From Paenibacillus segetis (GTDB taxonomy: Bacteria; Bacillota; Bacilli; Paenibacillales; Paenibacillaceae), in contig NZ_BMFT01000003.1 in assembly GCF_014639155.1 (NCBI RefSeq), positions 1-64,000 of the forward strand: a stretch of DNA of 64,000 nt, in the 5' to 3' direction. Positions 17,895 to 29,109 of the stretch are shown piece by piece. The translations under genes and the position numbers were made by a program. A model generated the notes under the pieces. That model worked only from the letters and a program-made list of their open reading frames with translations. It ran no database searches and had not been told where the DNA came from. The number at the start of each line of letters is the position of its first letter. The stretch's first letter is position 1.

Positions 17895-18647
17895 TTACAT
17901 CAAGCCCTGCTCCTTCAAACTTACAAACTCTCCGTCACCGATCACGATGTGATCAAGTACATCAATCCCCACAATTTGGCCAGCCTCGCAAAGACGGCGC
18001 GTCATCGCGATATCTTCTGGACTCGGTGTTGGGTCCCCGCTAGGGTGGTTGTGGGCACAAATGACAGAAGCACTACTGCATTTGATCGCAGCGCGAAATA
18101 CTTCACGCGGATGAACGATCGATGCATTTAGACTCCCTATGGAAAGTGTCTCTTGAGCAATGAGATGATTTTTAGTATTCAAAAATAGACAAACAAAGTG
18201 TTCTTTCTGCAAATAACGGAGTTGCTCCATGAGCATATCCGCAACATCTCGTGGACTATGAACAGTTCCGGTATCGGGAAGACGTGTCTTTGCCAACCTT
18301 TGGCCGAGTTCAATCCCCGCCTTCAATTGTACAGCTTTTGCCGGACCTATTCCTTTCAGCTTGGTCAGTTCCTCCAGGCTAAAATCTATCAAACCACGAA
18401 TCCCGCCGATTCCGATCAATATGCGTTGGGCCATATGAATGGCTGATTCATGACGCGTTCCTGTCCTTAATAAAATCGCGAGTAATTCAGCGTGACTGAG
18501 TGCTCCAGCCCCGTATTGGATCATCCGTTCTCTCGGACGCTCCTCATGGGGAATGTCACGCAACATAAATAGTGAAGAATCCAATGCAATCCCTCTTTCC
18601 GAATGTTTTTGCGAAGCCATAGGTAACGACTTAATAAGCAAATTCAT
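17895..18647 (-). CDS. radC: RadC family JAB/MPN-domain protein
   Basis: Protein of the RadC (UPF0758) family, historically linked to DNA repair but of unproven function. A helix-hairpin-helix region (about 85-120, LKGIGPAKAVQLKAG) precedes a JAB1/MPN-like metal site HNHPSGDPTPSPEDI (about 198-212). In 250 residues the start is uncertain: neither the ATG at 18647 nor the ATG at 18620 has a clear binding site, and homologues usually start a little before LRDIPHEERPRERM. Confidence 0.9.
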   Translation of the reverse strand: MNLLIKSLPMASQKHSERGIALDSSLFMLRDIPHEERPRERMIQYGAGALSHAELLAILLRTGTRHESAIHMAQRILIGIGGIRGLIDFSLEELTKLKGIGPAKAVQLKAGIELGQRLAKTRLPDTGTVHSPRDVADMLMEQLRYLQKEHFVCLFLNTKNHLIAQETLSIGSLNASIVHPREVFRAAIKCSSASVICAHNHPSGDPTPSPEDIAMTRRLCEAGQIVGIDVLDHIVIGDGEFVSLKEQGLM

Positions 18648-18687
18648 TTCGGAAGGATATGCTTTATCTCTTCCTTACCTGGTAATT

Positions 18688-19290
18688 CTACAGAATACGA
18701 ATTCCAAAATGGACTAACATATCGCTTAACAACGACAATGGTAACCCGACTACATTGAAGTAACAACCCTCAATTCCTGTGACTATCGATGCGCCAAGAC
18801 CTTGTATTGCATATGCTCCAGCTTTATCGAGTCCTTCTCCACTTCCCGCATAATTTAAAATTTCTTGCTCGGAAAGGGCCTTCATCGTAACAGTTGTAGC
18901 GCGATACTCTACCTGTGACGTTCCATTCAGTCCATCAATACAAGCCACCCCAGTGAATACTAAATGGCTTCTCCCCTGTAATAAACGAAGCATAGACGCC
19001 GCTTCTTCTACATCATGGGGTTTACCTAGAACCAATCCATCTCTAACAACAATCGTATCGCTCCCAATAATAACAGCATTACGCTTGGATAAATCCAATG
19101 ACTCGTATACAGCGGTTGCTTTACGTTTTGCTAGCTCCGTTACAATCTTATCCGGTGTCCAATGATCCGGGGTAGACTCGTCTGCATGACTTGGCATAAT
19201 ATCAAACGGAATTTGTAGAGAAGATAATAATTCAGCTCTGCGGGGTGAGGTTGAGGCAAGAATAATTTTGCGTACAGATGTTGTTTCCAA
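18688..19290 (-). CDS. maf: Maf nucleoside triphosphate pyrophosphatase
   Basis: House-cleaning hydrolase for dTTP/UTP-type nucleotides; overexpression blocks septation in Bacillus. Signature LASTSPRRAELLSSL (about 11-25), catalytic region VIIGSDTIVVRDGLVLGKP (about 73-91), and DKAGAYAIQGLGASIV (about 155-170). 200 residues. Position between the SpoIIB-like gene and radC is conserved. Confidence 0.95.
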   Translation of the reverse strand: METTSVRKIILASTSPRRAELLSSLQIPFDIMPSHADESTPDHWTPDKIVTELAKRKATAVYESLDLSKRNAVIIGSDTIVVRDGLVLGKPHDVEEAASMLRLLQGRSHLVFTGVACIDGLNGTSQVEYRATTVTMKALSEQEILNYAGSGEGLDKAGAYAIQGLGASIVTGIEGCYFNVVGLPLSLLSDMLVHFGIRIL

Positions 19291-19426
19291 GACGTAGGAC
19301 GCTCCTCATGTTTACAAATACTAATTTAAAATGACTAATTAGCGAATAGAATCCTATAACAATGTCATCCTCGCCATTTTTTGACACTTTATTATTATAA
19401 GGTTAATTCACCGCCAATACAAACAC

Positions 19427-19464
19427 AAAAAAGGCAGGGGGAAGTATTTCCAATTCCCTGCCTT
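19427..19464 (-). terminator. Terminator of the SpoIIB-like gene
   Basis: Minus-strand AAGGCAGGG / CCCTGCCTT stem followed by TTTTTGTGTT, starting 18 bases after the stop codon. Confidence 0.88.
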
Positions 19465-19481
19465 CTAGCACACACTGAATC

Positions 19482-20708
19482 TTAATTATTTCCCATAGTA
19501 ACTAGTTTTTGCTCAGCTAGAATAAACCGCATCATCTGATTCTGAACTTCCCACAGTAGCGTCTTGGCCTCTTTCTTATTGTATCCTGCCATTGCCTCCA
19601 CTGCGCTATTCATCGCCTTCTCCATTTCATTAATTTCCTGCTCACTCTCTTGAGATAGCTTACCCTGAATCGCAGCAGCGCTTTCTGTCCAAAGCTGGTG
19701 TCTTTGACCAAGCTCCTGAATCTCATCAACCTTCTGAGTTTCAGTTGTCAATTGGCTCAATAACGATGCTGAGGAGGAACTCAGTAAACTCACAAGATCA
19801 GCACTTTGTGACAAGTACCGCTCTAACGATTGCGTGTCGCCGCTGTATTCTAACTGGGCAACTTGCGGCAAAGCGATCTCATGTAATATCAAATTGACTC
19901 CCACTGCTTTGAGTGCTCCACTTAATAGCTTGGCCTGTTCACGATCAGGCGACACCCCAGCGTAAACTCTCTTCTCATCAACCGTATCTCTGGCCGCAGC
20001 AATTCCTGAAGCTTGTAATTCCTCCTGGGCCAACTGTACACCTTGCGCTGTGCTGAATACGCCATATTGAAGAAAATAATAAGTTTGTTCAGGTAGAGCC
20101 ATGTTCACAACTAGAGGAACATCAACTTTCTCTCCCTCATCAATTTTGCCGAGTACAGGGATGTCAACGGACTGACCTGCTTGATTCTGGCTAGGTACGC
20201 CGATTCCAGGAATAGGAAATGACAAATCTTTATTAAATATGGATAACACCACGAATCCAAACATTAAACCAGTCACAATAGCTCCAGTAAGTGATCCACC
20301 CAGCTTCCACCAAGAGGTACGTCTAGGATGATAACGATAATTTTCTACATAAAAGTCATCCTTGAACTCCTTATCCTCACTTCCATGATCACCACGCTGA
20401 TAATCATCATACCAATCAACTTCTACCTGTGGATCATTTTCCACTGATGCCTGATGTTGCTGTTCGTTATTCCATTCGTCTTGAGGGAATACAGTCATAC
20501 CTGCTCCTGTATGATCGGTAAACGGGTCCCCCCACTGATCTATCGTTTCCATGGCATGATAGGAAGCTGACGTCTGTATTGACTTGGGGTAGAGGTCCTC
20601 TATATGTTCGGGAATTTGACTGTACTCGTTAGCAGTCTCAACTGGTGGCATACTTCCCAATTCTCGCCCTTGCCCGTCAAACCTAAATGTCATCTTGGCC
20701 TTGTTCAC
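19482..20708 (-). CDS. SpoIIB-like SPOR-domain membrane protein
   Basis: Likely sporulation-septum protein binding denuded peptidoglycan. An acidic cytoplasmic region (about 1-137), one membrane helix (about 138-157, GAIVTGLMFGFVVLSIF), an extracytoplasmic SPOR-like domain (about 205-280, TYYFLQYGVFSTAQGVQLAQEEL) and a helical C-terminal tail (to 408). Position directly upstream of maf is where B. subtilis has spoIIB, and the TM+SPOR plan agrees; overall similarity cannot be measured here. The GTG at 20708 is chosen because ACAAGGAG is suitably spaced upstream; the ORF extends to 20774 without such support. Confidence 0.7.
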   Translation of the reverse strand: MNKAKMTFRFDGQGRELGSMPPVETANEYSQIPEHIEDLYPKSIQTSASYHAMETIDQWGDPFTDHTGAGMTVFPQDEWNNEQQHQASVENDPQVEVDWYDDYQRGDHGSEDKEFKDDFYVENYRYHPRRTSWWKLGGSLTGAIVTGLMFGFVVLSIFNKDLSFPIPGIGVPSQNQAGQSVDIPVLGKIDEGEKVDVPLVVNMALPEQTYYFLQYGVFSTAQGVQLAQEELQASGIAAARDTVDEKRVYAGVSPDREQAKLLSGALKAVGVNLILHEIALPQVAQLEYSGDTQSLERYLSQSADLVSLLSSSSASLLSQLTTETQKVDEIQELGQRHQLWTESAAAIQGKLSQESEQEINEMEKAMNSAVEAMAGYNKKEAKTLLWEVQNQMMRFILAEQKLVTMGNN

Positions 20709-20777
20709 GATCCGCACACTCCTTGTCCATTCTTCTAGAAATACAATATGAACAACGGGCAACTTATATGCCATTTA

Positions 20778-20826
20778 CAAAAAAAAGCGATCCTTCCCTC
20801 AATTTAACTTGGGGAAAGGATCGCTT
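20778..20826 (-). terminator. Terminator of valS-folC-murC
   Basis: Minus-strand AAGCGATCCTTTCCCC pairs with ...GGGAAGGATCGCTT (one bulge), followed by a run of T. It begins 20 bases after the murC stop. Confidence 0.9.
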
Positions 20827-20845
20827 ATATTTTGTTTATATCAAT

Positions 20846-22231
20846 CTAATTTAAAAGCTCTTTAGCAAGTTGATACCCAACTTTGTAAATATCCCCAGCT
20901 CCCATGGTAATAACCAGGTCGCCAGACTTCAGTCGGCCTTGGAGATCAGCAATAACGTCATCTTTTGTAGGGAGGTATCTTGCACCCGCGTTGCTATTCT
21001 CCTTAATTAAATCCACCAGTTTCGAAGAGGTAATTCCCTCGATCTGTTTTTCTCCGGCAGGGGAATAAATATCCGTAATAATCACTTCATCCGCCTCACT
21101 AAATGCGCGACTAAATGCATCCAGCAAGAAGAATGTCCGCGTATAACGCTGCGGTTGGAACACAGCGATAATGCGTTTTCCCGTTGATTTAGCTGCAGTG
21201 ATCGTTGCCTCAATTTCTGTTGGGTGGTGAGCATAATCATCAATGATTAGAATACCATCACGTTCCCCAAGCACTTGAAAGCGTCGTTTAGCTCCATGGA
21301 AATGGCCTATAGCTTCAGCAATCTCTGAAAATGGAATTCCTGCTTCGAGACACACAATAACCGTAGCCATTGCGTTGTATACATTATGTCTCCCTGGTAC
21401 GGACAAAGCCACTTCTCCGAGTTCCTCTTCACCATGCATCATAGTGAAGGTAACACAACGATCACCTAGTACGATATTCTTAGCCGAGAAATCACAAGAA
21501 CTATCAATACCGTATGTGAGCGCCTTACAATGCAGCTTAGGCAACAATTCTTGAATATTGCTGTCATCACCACAAAGAACTGCTTTACCCTCAGGCTTAA
21601 TTTGATTAAGAAATTGGACATATGCTTCTTTCAGACGACCAAAGTCCCCATCGTAATTCTCCAAATGGTCGGCTTCGATATTCGTGACAACGCCCAGCGA
21701 AGGGTGATACTGCAAGAAAGAGCCATCACTCTCATCTGCTTCTGCCACAACACATTGTCCTTGTCCCGCCTTCGCATTCGTTCCAAGATCCAAAACTTCG
21801 CCACCGATGATGTAGGTTGGATCAACACCACAATGCTCCATCACAAGTGCGATCATGGAAGAGGTTGTTGTCTTCCCGTGCGCGCCAGCAACAGCAACTC
21901 CCGTGCGTTCATTTAATAACCTAGCTAACATTTGGGATCGATGTATAACCGGAATTCCTCGCTCTTCCGCCTCTACTCGCTCTACGTTGTCCTTCGGCAA
22001 TGCTGTTGAGTATACAACCAAATCCGCTCCGTGAACGTGTTCGGCAGTATGGCCGATATAGATTTTTGCCCCTTTAGCAGCTAATTTCTCTGTCAGTTCT
22101 TGAGCAGCTACATCCGAGCCAGTCACAGTATAGCCCATCTCCAACATAACGCGGGCGATAGCGCTCATTCCGTATCCACCGATACCGATAAAATGTACAT
22201 GTTGTTCCGTAATATTCAACAAAATAGTCAC
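20846..22231 (-). CDS. murC: UDP-N-acetylmuramate--L-alanine ligase
   Basis: Adds L-Ala to UDP-MurNAc, the first amino acid of the peptidoglycan stem peptide. Mur ligase domains in order: Rossmann N-domain ([16 protein letters not shown], about 14-29), ATP loop [11 protein letters not shown] (about 116-126), central [18 protein letters not shown] (about 162-179) and C-domain [13 protein letters not shown] (about 335-347). 461 residues. The GTG start overlaps the folC stop (GTGA), indicating coupling to folC and so to the upstream T-box. Confidence 0.96.
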   Translation of the reverse strand: MTILLNITEQHVHFIGIGGYGMSAIARVMLEMGYTVTGSDVAAQELTEKLAAKGAKIYIGHTAEHVHGADLVVYSTALPKDNVERVEAEERGIPVIHRSQMLARLLNERTGVAVAGAHGKTTTSSMIALVMEHCGVDPTYIIGGEVLDLGTNAKAGQGQCVVAEADESDGSFLQYHPSLGVVTNIEADHLENYDGDFGRLKEAYVQFLNQIKPEGKAVLCGDDSNIQELLPKLHCKALTYGIDSSCDFSAKNIVLGDRCVTFTMMHGEEELGEVALSVPGRHNVYNAMATVIVCLEAGIPFSEIAEAIGHFHGAKRRFQVLGERDGILIIDDYAHHPTEIEATITAAKSTGKRIIAVFQPQRYTRTFFLLDAFSRAFSEADEVIITDIYSPAGEKQIEGITSSKLVDLIKENSNAGARYLPTKDDVIADLQGRLKSGDLVITMGAGDIYKVGYQLAKELLN

Positions 22232-23604
22232 CAGCCTTTTTCAGAATCGGTTTGATGCAAAAGGGTTGCTCGCACGTCCGAAATCATATACAACGTGCCC
22301 GTCACTACCCCAAGATCTTCCCGTTCCGTCCGTGACTCCAGCAGCGAAAGGGCCTTTCTCCAGTCACGTTCCACGATGATCTCTAAATCTTTCTTACCAT
22401 AACTCTCCCGTAGTTCTTCTACAAGATCGTATAACGCCTGTGCATCCATTTTCCTACGAAAATCAGGCTCGGTCAGAATAAGTGTATCCACTATTGGTAA
22501 TATATGCTTCAAGTAGGCGCGATGATGCTTATTGGCTAGCATTCCCATCATCAAATTCAGCTTACGATAACGATATGTTTCTGGAATGCTCTTAACAAGC
22601 GACTCTGCCCCTTCTGGATTGTGTGCACCATCAAGCACGATACGTGGTTGTTCCGATACCTGCTCCATACGTCCTGCCCAGAATGTGCTACGAAAACCAT
22701 CCAGCAATTCCTTCTCGTCCAATACAAAAGCCATATACTGTCTGAGCACTTCCAGAACCATCATAACTCCAGCGGCATTCTTACATTGATGCTCACCTTG
22801 CATTGTGATTTCTAAATCAATATCACGAAAAGGTCCGTGGAAGGTTAGCTTTTGCAATCTATCATTTGTTTGAACACGATCGAAATGAAACTGTTCTCCC
22901 AGTAGATATAATGTTGAGTTCTGCTTGTCCGCAGTATCTTTCAATACAGCGATAGCCTCGGGCTGCTGGACACAACTGATAACCGGAACGCCGGGTTTAA
23001 TAATTCCGGCTTTCTCACTAGCAATCAATTCAATCGTGTCACCAAGTACGTCCGTATGATCCATTCCGATATTGGTAATCAAGGAAATAATCGGCGTCAC
23101 AATATTAGTTACATCCATTCTACCCCCGAGCCCAGTCTCCCATACCACTACATCGGGATAACAAACCTCCGCGAAATATAAAATCGCGATCGCCGTACTA
23201 ACCTCAAACATCGTAGGAGAACCTTGCTCACTATCAGCGATCTCTCTTACAAAGGGAGCGATCCGATTCGATAGCTTAAGTAGCGTGCCCTCCGGGATAT
23301 CCTCCAGATTATATTGGAATCGGTTGGTGAATTTCGTGATGTAAGGGGAGGTAAACGTTCCTACGCTATAACCACATTCTAGCAAGGTCTTGCTTAAAAA
23401 GGCACAGGAAGAGCCTTTACCATTCGTTCCTGCGACATGAATGAACTTAAGCTTCCGATGTGGATTCCCCAAACGTTCCAGCAGAATTTCAATTCTCTCA
23501 AGTCCAGGTCTGATTCCAAACGGAATCAGACCATTAATCCATTCTACTGCTTCTTTATAGCTGTTTAGTAACGGAGTACTATCCTTTTCTGTACTTTCCC
23601 CCAT
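22228..23604 (-). CDS. folC: Bifunctional folylpolyglutamate / dihydrofolate synthase
   Basis: Adds glutamate to dihydropteroate and folates. The ATP loop [19 protein letters not shown] (about 54-72), the substrate loop [15 protein letters not shown] (about 86-100), [16 protein letters not shown] (about 152-167) and [13 protein letters not shown] (about 318-330) are all present. The ATG at 23604 is chosen (AAGGTG 7 bases upstream) rather than the TTG at 23619. That gives 458 residues. 37 bases after valS, overlapping murC. Confidence 0.95.
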   Translation of the reverse strand: MGESTEKDSTPLLNSYKEAVEWINGLIPFGIRPGLERIEILLERLGNPHRKLKFIHVAGTNGKGSSCAFLSKTLLECGYSVGTFTSPYITKFTNRFQYNLEDIPEGTLLKLSNRIAPFVREIADSEQGSPTMFEVSTAIAILYFAEVCYPDVVVWETGLGGRMDVTNIVTPIISLITNIGMDHTDVLGDTIELIASEKAGIIKPGVPVISCVQQPEAIAVLKDTADKQNSTLYLLGEQFHFDRVQTNDRLQKLTFHGPFRDIDLEITMQGEHQCKNAAGVMMVLEVLRQYMAFVLDEKELLDGFRSTFWAGRMEQVSEQPRIVLDGAHNPEGAESLVKSIPETYRYRKLNLMMGMLANKHHRAYLKHILPIVDTLILTEPDFRRKMDAQALYDLVEELRESYGKKDLEIIVERDWRKALSLLESRTEREDLGVVTGTLYMISDVRATLLHQTDSEKGW

Positions 23605-23641
23605 GTAATTCACCTTCAATAGATATTTGAAATACGCAAGC

Positions 23642-26314
23642 TTAGCTTCTCAATTCCTCAATACGAGCGAGTACTTTATCACGCTTATCTGCGTAATCTG
23701 CCATTTTAGCCTTCTCTTCTTCAATAACCTTGGCAGGTGCTTTGGCAACAAAACCTTGATTAGCGAGTTTTTTCTCCACTCGTTCTACTTCTTTGTTTAA
23801 ATTTTCAAGTTCTTTCTCCAAACGTGCAATTTCCTGGCTAATGTCAATCAAACCAGACAGAGGCAAGTATAATTCAGCCCCTGTTACGACTGCTGTCATT
23901 GCCTTATCCGGAGCAGCGATAGTAAGCGATGCGTCATATTCTGAAGTGTTGCAGAATCGGCGAATATAGTGACCATTACGTCCAAGAATATCAAGTAATT
24001 CTTCAGATCCCGGCTTCACTAATAGCTCGATTTTTTTACTCATCGGTACATTTACTTCAGCACGAATGTTCCGTACGGAGCGAATGATGTCGATTAGAAG
24101 ATTCATCTCTTGAACAGCATCCGGTGCTTCTAGTGATGAATCATACTGCGGCCATTCTGCCAACGTAATGGTGTCGCCGTGATGCGGCAAATGCTGCCAT
24201 ATTTCCTCGGAAATAAACGGCATAAACGGATGGATCAAGCGCAACGTACGATCGAGTACATAAGCAAGGACAGATTGAGTTTTCTTCTTAGCATCAAGAT
24301 CTTCTCCATAGAAGGACAACTTAGCGAATTCAATGTACCAATCACAGAGATCATCCCAAATAAAGTTATACAATACACGTCCGGTTTCACCAAATTCATA
24401 AGCATCGATTAGACGAGTAATTTCACCTGCTGTCTCATTGAAGCGATGTAAAATCCAACGATCTGCGGTAGAAAGATCACCACTGATGTCAATGTCGTCG
24501 TATGTCACACCTTCCAAATTCATAAGCGCAAAGCGAGATGCATTCCATATTTTATTGGCAAAGTTACGCGCTTGCTCTACACGCTCCCAGCGGAAACGAA
24601 GATCTTGACCAGGTGTACTGCCCGTCGAAATCATATAGCGCATGGCATCTGCGCCGTATTTCTCAATAACCTCCAGCGGATCAACACCATTACCCAGAGA
24701 CTTGGACATTTTCTTACCTTCACTATCACGAACAAGACCATGCATCAATACATCTTTGAACGGAATTTGCTCAGTAAATTCAAGCGCTGTAAAGATCATA
24801 CGGGCTACCCAGAAATAAATGATGTCGTATCCTGTAACGAGGACATCTGTTGGGAAATACCGTTTGAAGTCTTCCTTACTCTCATCTGGCCATCCGAGGG
24901 TAGAAAACGGCCATAGAGCCGAACTAAACCAGGTATCCAGAACATCGTTATCCTGTATCAAATCATCCTTGCCTAATTTTGCACGAGCCTCTTCCTCGCT
25001 ATGAGCTACAACCATTTCTCCGGTTGATTCACTATACCAGGCTGGAATACGATGGCCCCACCATAATTGACGGGAAATACACCAATCGCGAACATTCTCG
25101 ATCCATTGCAAATATACCTTATCAAACCGTTCTGGTATGAAGTTAACACCTTTGCCACTTTTTTGTGCTGCAATAGCAGCCTCAGCTAGCGGCTTCATTT
25201 TTACAAACCATTGCGTTGACAAATAGGGCTCTACAACAGCGCCTGACCGTTCACTGTGGCCCACTTGATGCACATGATCTTCAATTTTAATCAGAACTCC
25301 CATGTCCTGAAGATCCTTTACAATCAACTTACGACATTCACTACGATCTAAGCCTTGATATTTACCAGCAGCTCCGTTCATCGTTCCGCTTTCATCCATT
25401 ACGGTGATTTGAGGAAGATCATGTCGAAGTCCCACTTCAAAGTCATTTGGATCATGCGCCGGAGTAATCTTAACCGCGCCACTACCAAATTCCTTTTCTA
25501 CATACTCGTCACCAATAATCGGAATCTCCCGCTCTATGATTGGCAGAATTAGTGATTTGCCAATGAGGTGGGAATAACGTTCGTCCTCAGGGTGTACAGC
25601 CACAGCCGTATCTCCCAGCATCGTTTCTGGACGTGTGGTAGCTACGGTAATAAAGCCGCTTCCGTCCTTGAGTGGATATTGAAGATGATACAGATGGCCG
25701 TTAACCTCTTTGTACTCAACTTCGATATCTGAAATTGCTGTACGAGCTGCAGGATCCCAGTTAATGATGTACTTGCCCCGATAAATAAGCCCTTTCTCGT
25801 ATAACTTAACGAACACTTCACGAACCGCTTGTGAGAGACCTTCGTCAAGTGTAAACCGCTCACGCGAATAATCGAGAGACAAGCCCATTTTGGCCCATTG
25901 CTCACGAATCGTATTAGCGTATTGATCTTTCCATTCCCATACTTTCTCTAGGAACTTCTCACGCCCTAGATCATAGCGTGTCAGACCTTGTTCCCGTAAT
26001 TTCTGCTCTACTTTTGTTTGCGTCGCAATCCCCGCATGGTCTGAACCAGGGAGCCAAAGTGCGTCATAACCTTGCATTCTTTTGGTCCGGATCAGAATAT
26101 CCTGCAACGTAAAGTCCATCGCATGCCCAATATGGAGCATACCCGTTACGTTTGGCGGTGGAATAACGATCGTGTAGGGTTTCGCATCTGGTCTTTGGCC
26201 GGCTTTAAAAAACTCACCTTCCATCCAATAATGATACCATTTCTGCTCGGCCGCTTTAGGATCATACGTTGTTGGCATATCCGCCGATGAATGTTGCTCT
26301 TGATTTTCTGTCAT
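23642..26314 (-). CDS. valS: Valyl-tRNA synthetase
   Basis: Charges tRNA-Val. Class I synthetase with the HIGH box [16 protein letters not shown] (about 52-67), editing domain (about 195-345), KMSKS box [11 protein letters not shown] (about 534-544), anticodon-binding domain, and the C-terminal coiled-coil arm (about 825-888, [23 protein letters not shown]) characteristic of ValRS. 890 residues. A T-box leader lies directly upstream. Confidence 0.98.
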   Translation of the reverse strand: MTENQEQHSSADMPTTYDPKAAEQKWYHYWMEGEFFKAGQRPDAKPYTIVIPPPNVTGMLHIGHAMDFTLQDILIRTKRMQGYDALWLPGSDHAGIATQTKVEQKLREQGLTRYDLGREKFLEKVWEWKDQYANTIREQWAKMGLSLDYSRERFTLDEGLSQAVREVFVKLYEKGLIYRGKYIINWDPAARTAISDIEVEYKEVNGHLYHLQYPLKDGSGFITVATTRPETMLGDTAVAVHPEDERYSHLIGKSLILPIIEREIPIIGDEYVEKEFGSGAVKITPAHDPNDFEVGLRHDLPQITVMDESGTMNGAAGKYQGLDRSECRKLIVKDLQDMGVLIKIEDHVHQVGHSERSGAVVEPYLSTQWFVKMKPLAEAAIAAQKSGKGVNFIPERFDKVYLQWIENVRDWCISRQLWWGHRIPAWYSESTGEMVVAHSEEEARAKLGKDDLIQDNDVLDTWFSSALWPFSTLGWPDESKEDFKRYFPTDVLVTGYDIIYFWVARMIFTALEFTEQIPFKDVLMHGLVRDSEGKKMSKSLGNGVDPLEVIEKYGADAMRYMISTGSTPGQDLRFRWERVEQARNFANKIWNASRFALMNLEGVTYDDIDISGDLSTADRWILHRFNETAGEITRLIDAYEFGETGRVLYNFIWDDLCDWYIEFAKLSFYGEDLDAKKKTQSVLAYVLDRTLRLIHPFMPFISEEIWQHLPHHGDTITLAEWPQYDSSLEAPDAVQEMNLLIDIIRSVRNIRAEVNVPMSKKIELLVKPGSEELLDILGRNGHYIRRFCNTSEYDASLTIAAPDKAMTAVVTGAELYLPLSGLIDISQEIARLEKELENLNKEVERVEKKLANQGFVAKAPAKVIEEEKAKMADYADKRDKVLARIEELRS

Positions 26315-26411
26315 TATTAATCAACCTCCGTTACATTTAAGCATTACCATAGCAAAATAAGCTTATCCTGAGAAAGGGTGTCTCCGCATTGCTTCACAAA
26401 GGCAGAAAACA

Positions 26412-26693
26412 CAAAAAGCCCCTCGTCTCAAAGGACGAAAGGCTTTACTTTCGCGGTACCACCTTTGTTTCACGCATCATTTCCGCCTTCTACAAGGATA
26501 ACGGATTTTGATTCGTGACACTCATATGCAGATAACGGCTGCTTGCCGGCCCATTCTAACATTTATAGCTCAAACAGGCGACTCCCGGGCGACTTCGATC
26601 AGCTATTTCCTACGGAATCTTTCAGCGACACAATTCCGCTCTCTGAAGGGTTTACTGCCTACTCTTCCCGTTCCAAGTCTTTCAAAGTTTATC
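26412..26693 (-). promoter_or_regulatory. T-box riboswitch of valS (candidate GUC specifier)
   Basis: The minus-strand leader contains the T-box antiterminator sequence AAAGGTGGTACCGCG (26452-26466), followed by a terminator stem (AAGCC..CGTCC / GACGAGGGGCTT, 26416-26445) and T-run. Upstream are Stem I elements such as CAGAGAGCGG...CGCTGAAAG. A GTC triplet at 26591-26593 on the 3' side of Stem I is the likely valine specifier. Uncharged tRNA-Val should promote readthrough into valS, and probably into folC and murC. Confidence 0.92.
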
Positions 26694-26699
26694 TATAAC

Positions 26700-26728
26700 A
26701 TCATAACTTGGAAAGGCTTTTGAGTCAA
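26700..26728 (-). promoter_or_regulatory. SigA-type promoter of the valS T-box operon
   Basis: Minus-strand -35 TTGACT (26723-26728), 17-base spacer, -10 TATGAT (26700-26705), a few bases before the T-box leader. Confidence 0.8.
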
Positions 26729-26805
26729 TATAACGACCTGCGAACGTGTTGTTGTTCTGCGATCATGTTTCGAGTGAGACAAAGAGCCTGTCCCCCCTGT
26801 CCCAA

Positions 26806-26833
26806 TAAAAAAACCTGCGCATATGTTGCGCAG
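26806..26833 (-). terminator. Terminator of spoVID
   Basis: Minus-strand CCTGCGCA ACATA TGCGCAGG stem followed by TTTTTTTATT, starting 12 bases after the spoVID stop. Confidence 0.92.
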
Positions 26834-26844
26834 GAGGATACTTA

Positions 26845-28068
26845 TTATGGAATGTAAAGCACTTGACCTTCTGATAAATTCTGTTCAGGCAAACGGTTAT
26901 AAAGTTGAAGCTCACGTAAGCTAAGATGGTATCGTTGTGCGATATCATCCAGTGTTTCTTCTCGTTGTACGATAACAAGCTTTACTTTACGGAAAGGAGT
27001 CTTCTCATCTACATTACCAATAAATAGGTTTTTCCAGTATACTTCCTCGGTATCCCTAGGTTCTGTCGTAGATTCAGATTGCTCCTCTACCTTTTCTGGT
27101 ACAGTATTTACTTCCTCAACTATACGTTTGCTAGGTAAAAACTTAGTTATACCAAAACTATTTTCCTGTTCGGCTTCACTATTCTTCTTACTTCCTAGTG
27201 CAATTTTCATTTCTTTCTTTTCTTCTTGCTGCAATACAGCAACAGCTTCCAAGTCCGCATGTACATCTTCTGACACTTCTAGATCTACCTCGGCGTCCAC
27301 GGGAACAACATCCTCGGTCTCCATATCAACAGAGCTTAACTCTGCCTCCGAGATTTCCGCAACTTCTGTTGCTTCAGCAGAATCATTCACCCGAGGGGTA
27401 GTTTCGACTGGCGAAAAAACCTCCTGCTTAAACCAGACATTACTCCCAGATTCTTGAGCATACTCTGGTACTGCGGTTACTTCTACCAGCTCCGAAGTAT
27501 CATATTCCTTGTCCGCCCATAATGTCGGTGACAATAAAGCAGAGGAATCCTCCGTCCACGACAAAACTTCTGCCTGCTCGTCCGGATCCCGATCCTCAGA
27601 GGACTCTTCCGTAAACTCAGCAGAATCTTGATCATTCCGATTCTCCGGTACTGTATCGTGGGCGGCAACAAATTCTCTCCCCCCCCAGTCCTGAGTCTCG
27701 GTTACCAATGAGGAAGTCTCGATTCCTTGCAGGGAAAGAACGCCTGTAATATTCAAGCTACGGGCACTAAGAAGATCGATATCAAAATTCTCAATTTCCA
27801 CTGCGATATCCTCCAACCGGTTCACCCGGCTGAGTGGAATGGTGATTTCCACAGGAATCCAATGCTCTAATTCGCGAGTTTCCCCCTCTCCGCGGTATAG
27901 CCCCGACAACAGCAAATGTCCGCGAAGCGCGGCATATTCTTCACCGGGAATAACCTGAATTTTCGGGTAAAGTTCAATTTCTTCCAATTCCTCAATGCCG
28001 ATCACATCATCCGATAAATGAACACGTTCATAAATATCGAATCGCAATCCGTAGGATTGATCAACCAA
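26845..28068 (-). CDS. spoVID: Stage VI sporulation protein D (SpoVID)
   Basis: Spore-coat encasement protein that partners SafA. N-terminal SPOCS-type domain (about 1-130, SYGLRFDIYERVHLSDD; GHLLLSGLYRGE), a long acidic low-complexity middle (about 135-330), and a C-terminal LysM (about 360-407, VKLVIVQREETLDDIAQRYH). The TTG at 28068 is chosen because AAAGGAGG lies 9 bases upstream; the earlier TTG at 28074 is too close to it. 407 residues. Lies at the hemL side of the hem cluster, as in B. subtilis. Confidence 0.85.
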   Translation of the reverse strand: MVDQSYGLRFDIYERVHLSDDVIGIEELEEIELYPKIQVIPGEEYAALRGHLLLSGLYRGEGETRELEHWIPVEITIPLSRVNRLEDIAVEIENFDIDLLSARSLNITGVLSLQGIETSSLVTETQDWGGREFVAAHDTVPENRNDQDSAEFTEESSEDRDPDEQAEVLSWTEDSSALLSPTLWADKEYDTSELVEVTAVPEYAQESGSNVWFKQEVFSPVETTPRVNDSAEATEVAEISEAELSSVDMETEDVVPVDAEVDLEVSEDVHADLEAVAVLQQEEKKEMKIALGSKKNSEAEQENSFGITKFLPSKRIVEEVNTVPEKVEEQSESTTEPRDTEEVYWKNLFIGNVDEKTPFRKVKLVIVQREETLDDIAQRYHLSLRELQLYNRLPEQNLSEGQVLYIP

Positions 28069-28197
28069 GAGCAATTACCTCCTTTCAGCATATCCAAACA
28101 TGATTTTGCATCGATACATTTTCATGATCCAAATCATCGCTCGTTTTATCTATATGCTTAAAAGAAGAGTGCATGCCTAATTTTCAGTATCCTGCTT

Positions 28198-29109
28198 CTA
28201 TGTTTTTGAGGCTAGTAATTGCCCCCGTAAAATGTTCATAGCGGTCGGCCAAGGATCCGTCACATGAATCATTTCTCCAGTCAACGGATGCCTGAAGGAC
28301 AGACTCTCGCCATGAAGCGCCTGATGAGAAATTAGCGCCGTACTGCCCCCATATATATCATCTCCCAGCAGGGGATGTCCTGCATAGCTCATGTGGACAC
28401 GGATCTGATGAGTTCGTCCGGTCTCAAGCTTCAGCCTGACAAGACTTGCTGAAGAATATTGCTCAGCTACTTCAACTCGTGTTACAGCGGGTTTACCCGT
28501 AGGAGATACACGGCGTCGCTGATTATGATGTCGATCCTTGCCAATAGGCTGATCGATTATTGTTAATGTAGGATCAACAATTCCTTGGACAAAAGCGACA
28601 TAACGACGTCCAATTTCTTTACGAGACATCGCTTCATCTAGCTTAAGATGAGCATACTCATTTTTAGCATATAGCACCGGCCCTGACGTAAATTCGTCCA
28701 AACGATGAATATGAGCAGGGGCAACTGCTTCATTCCGTTCCGAATATAAGGCTGCTACCATATTAGCCAAGGTAGGTCTACGATCCGCACCATCCGGATG
28801 GACCTTAACTCCTACTGGCTTATGCACGACGAGACAGAAATCGTCCTCGTACAGGACAGTAAGCTCATGTGCATGAGGTTCATATTGTGATTGTTTGGGC
28901 GGAAATAGATGCAGGCGTAAGCGATCACCCGCAAGCTTAATTCCACCTTCATTCTCCAAGGTCAGCAATAGTTTTGGAGGAACTCCGAGCACATTCCTCA
29001 ACCAGATTATAGCCGCTGCAAAGCGATCTCCATTCTCTGGGGGAATCAACTTACCCGGCATCAGTTCCAGCCATTCTCCACGCTTCTGGCTAGTTATACG
29101 TGGACTCAC
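28198..29109 (-). CDS. RluA-family rRNA/tRNA pseudouridine synthase
   Basis: Isomerises specific uridines to pseudouridine. The catalytic motif [15 protein letters not shown] (about 136-150) carries the essential Asp; [28 protein letters not shown] (in two parts, about 236-263) is the conserved C-terminal RluA segment. An N-terminal region (about 1-85) resembles a weak S4-like domain. The GTG start overlaps the hemL stop (GTGA), so it is translated with hemL although unrelated to heme synthesis. The RNA target cannot be told from sequence. Confidence 0.88.
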   Translation of the reverse strand: MSPRITSQKRGEWLELMPGKLIPPENGDRFAAAIIWLRNVLGVPPKLLLTLENEGGIKLAGDRLRLHLFPPKQSQYEPHAHELTVLYEDDFCLVVHKPVGVKVHPDGADRRPTLANMVAALYSERNEAVAPAHIHRLDEFTSGPVLYAKNEYAHLKLDEAMSRKEIGRRYVAFVQGIVDPTLTIIDQPIGKDRHHNQRRRVSPTGKPAVTRVEVAEQYSSASLVRLKLETGRTHQIRVHMSYAGHPLLGDDIYGGSTALISHQALHGESLSFRHPLTGEMIHVTDPWPTAMNILRGQLLASKT

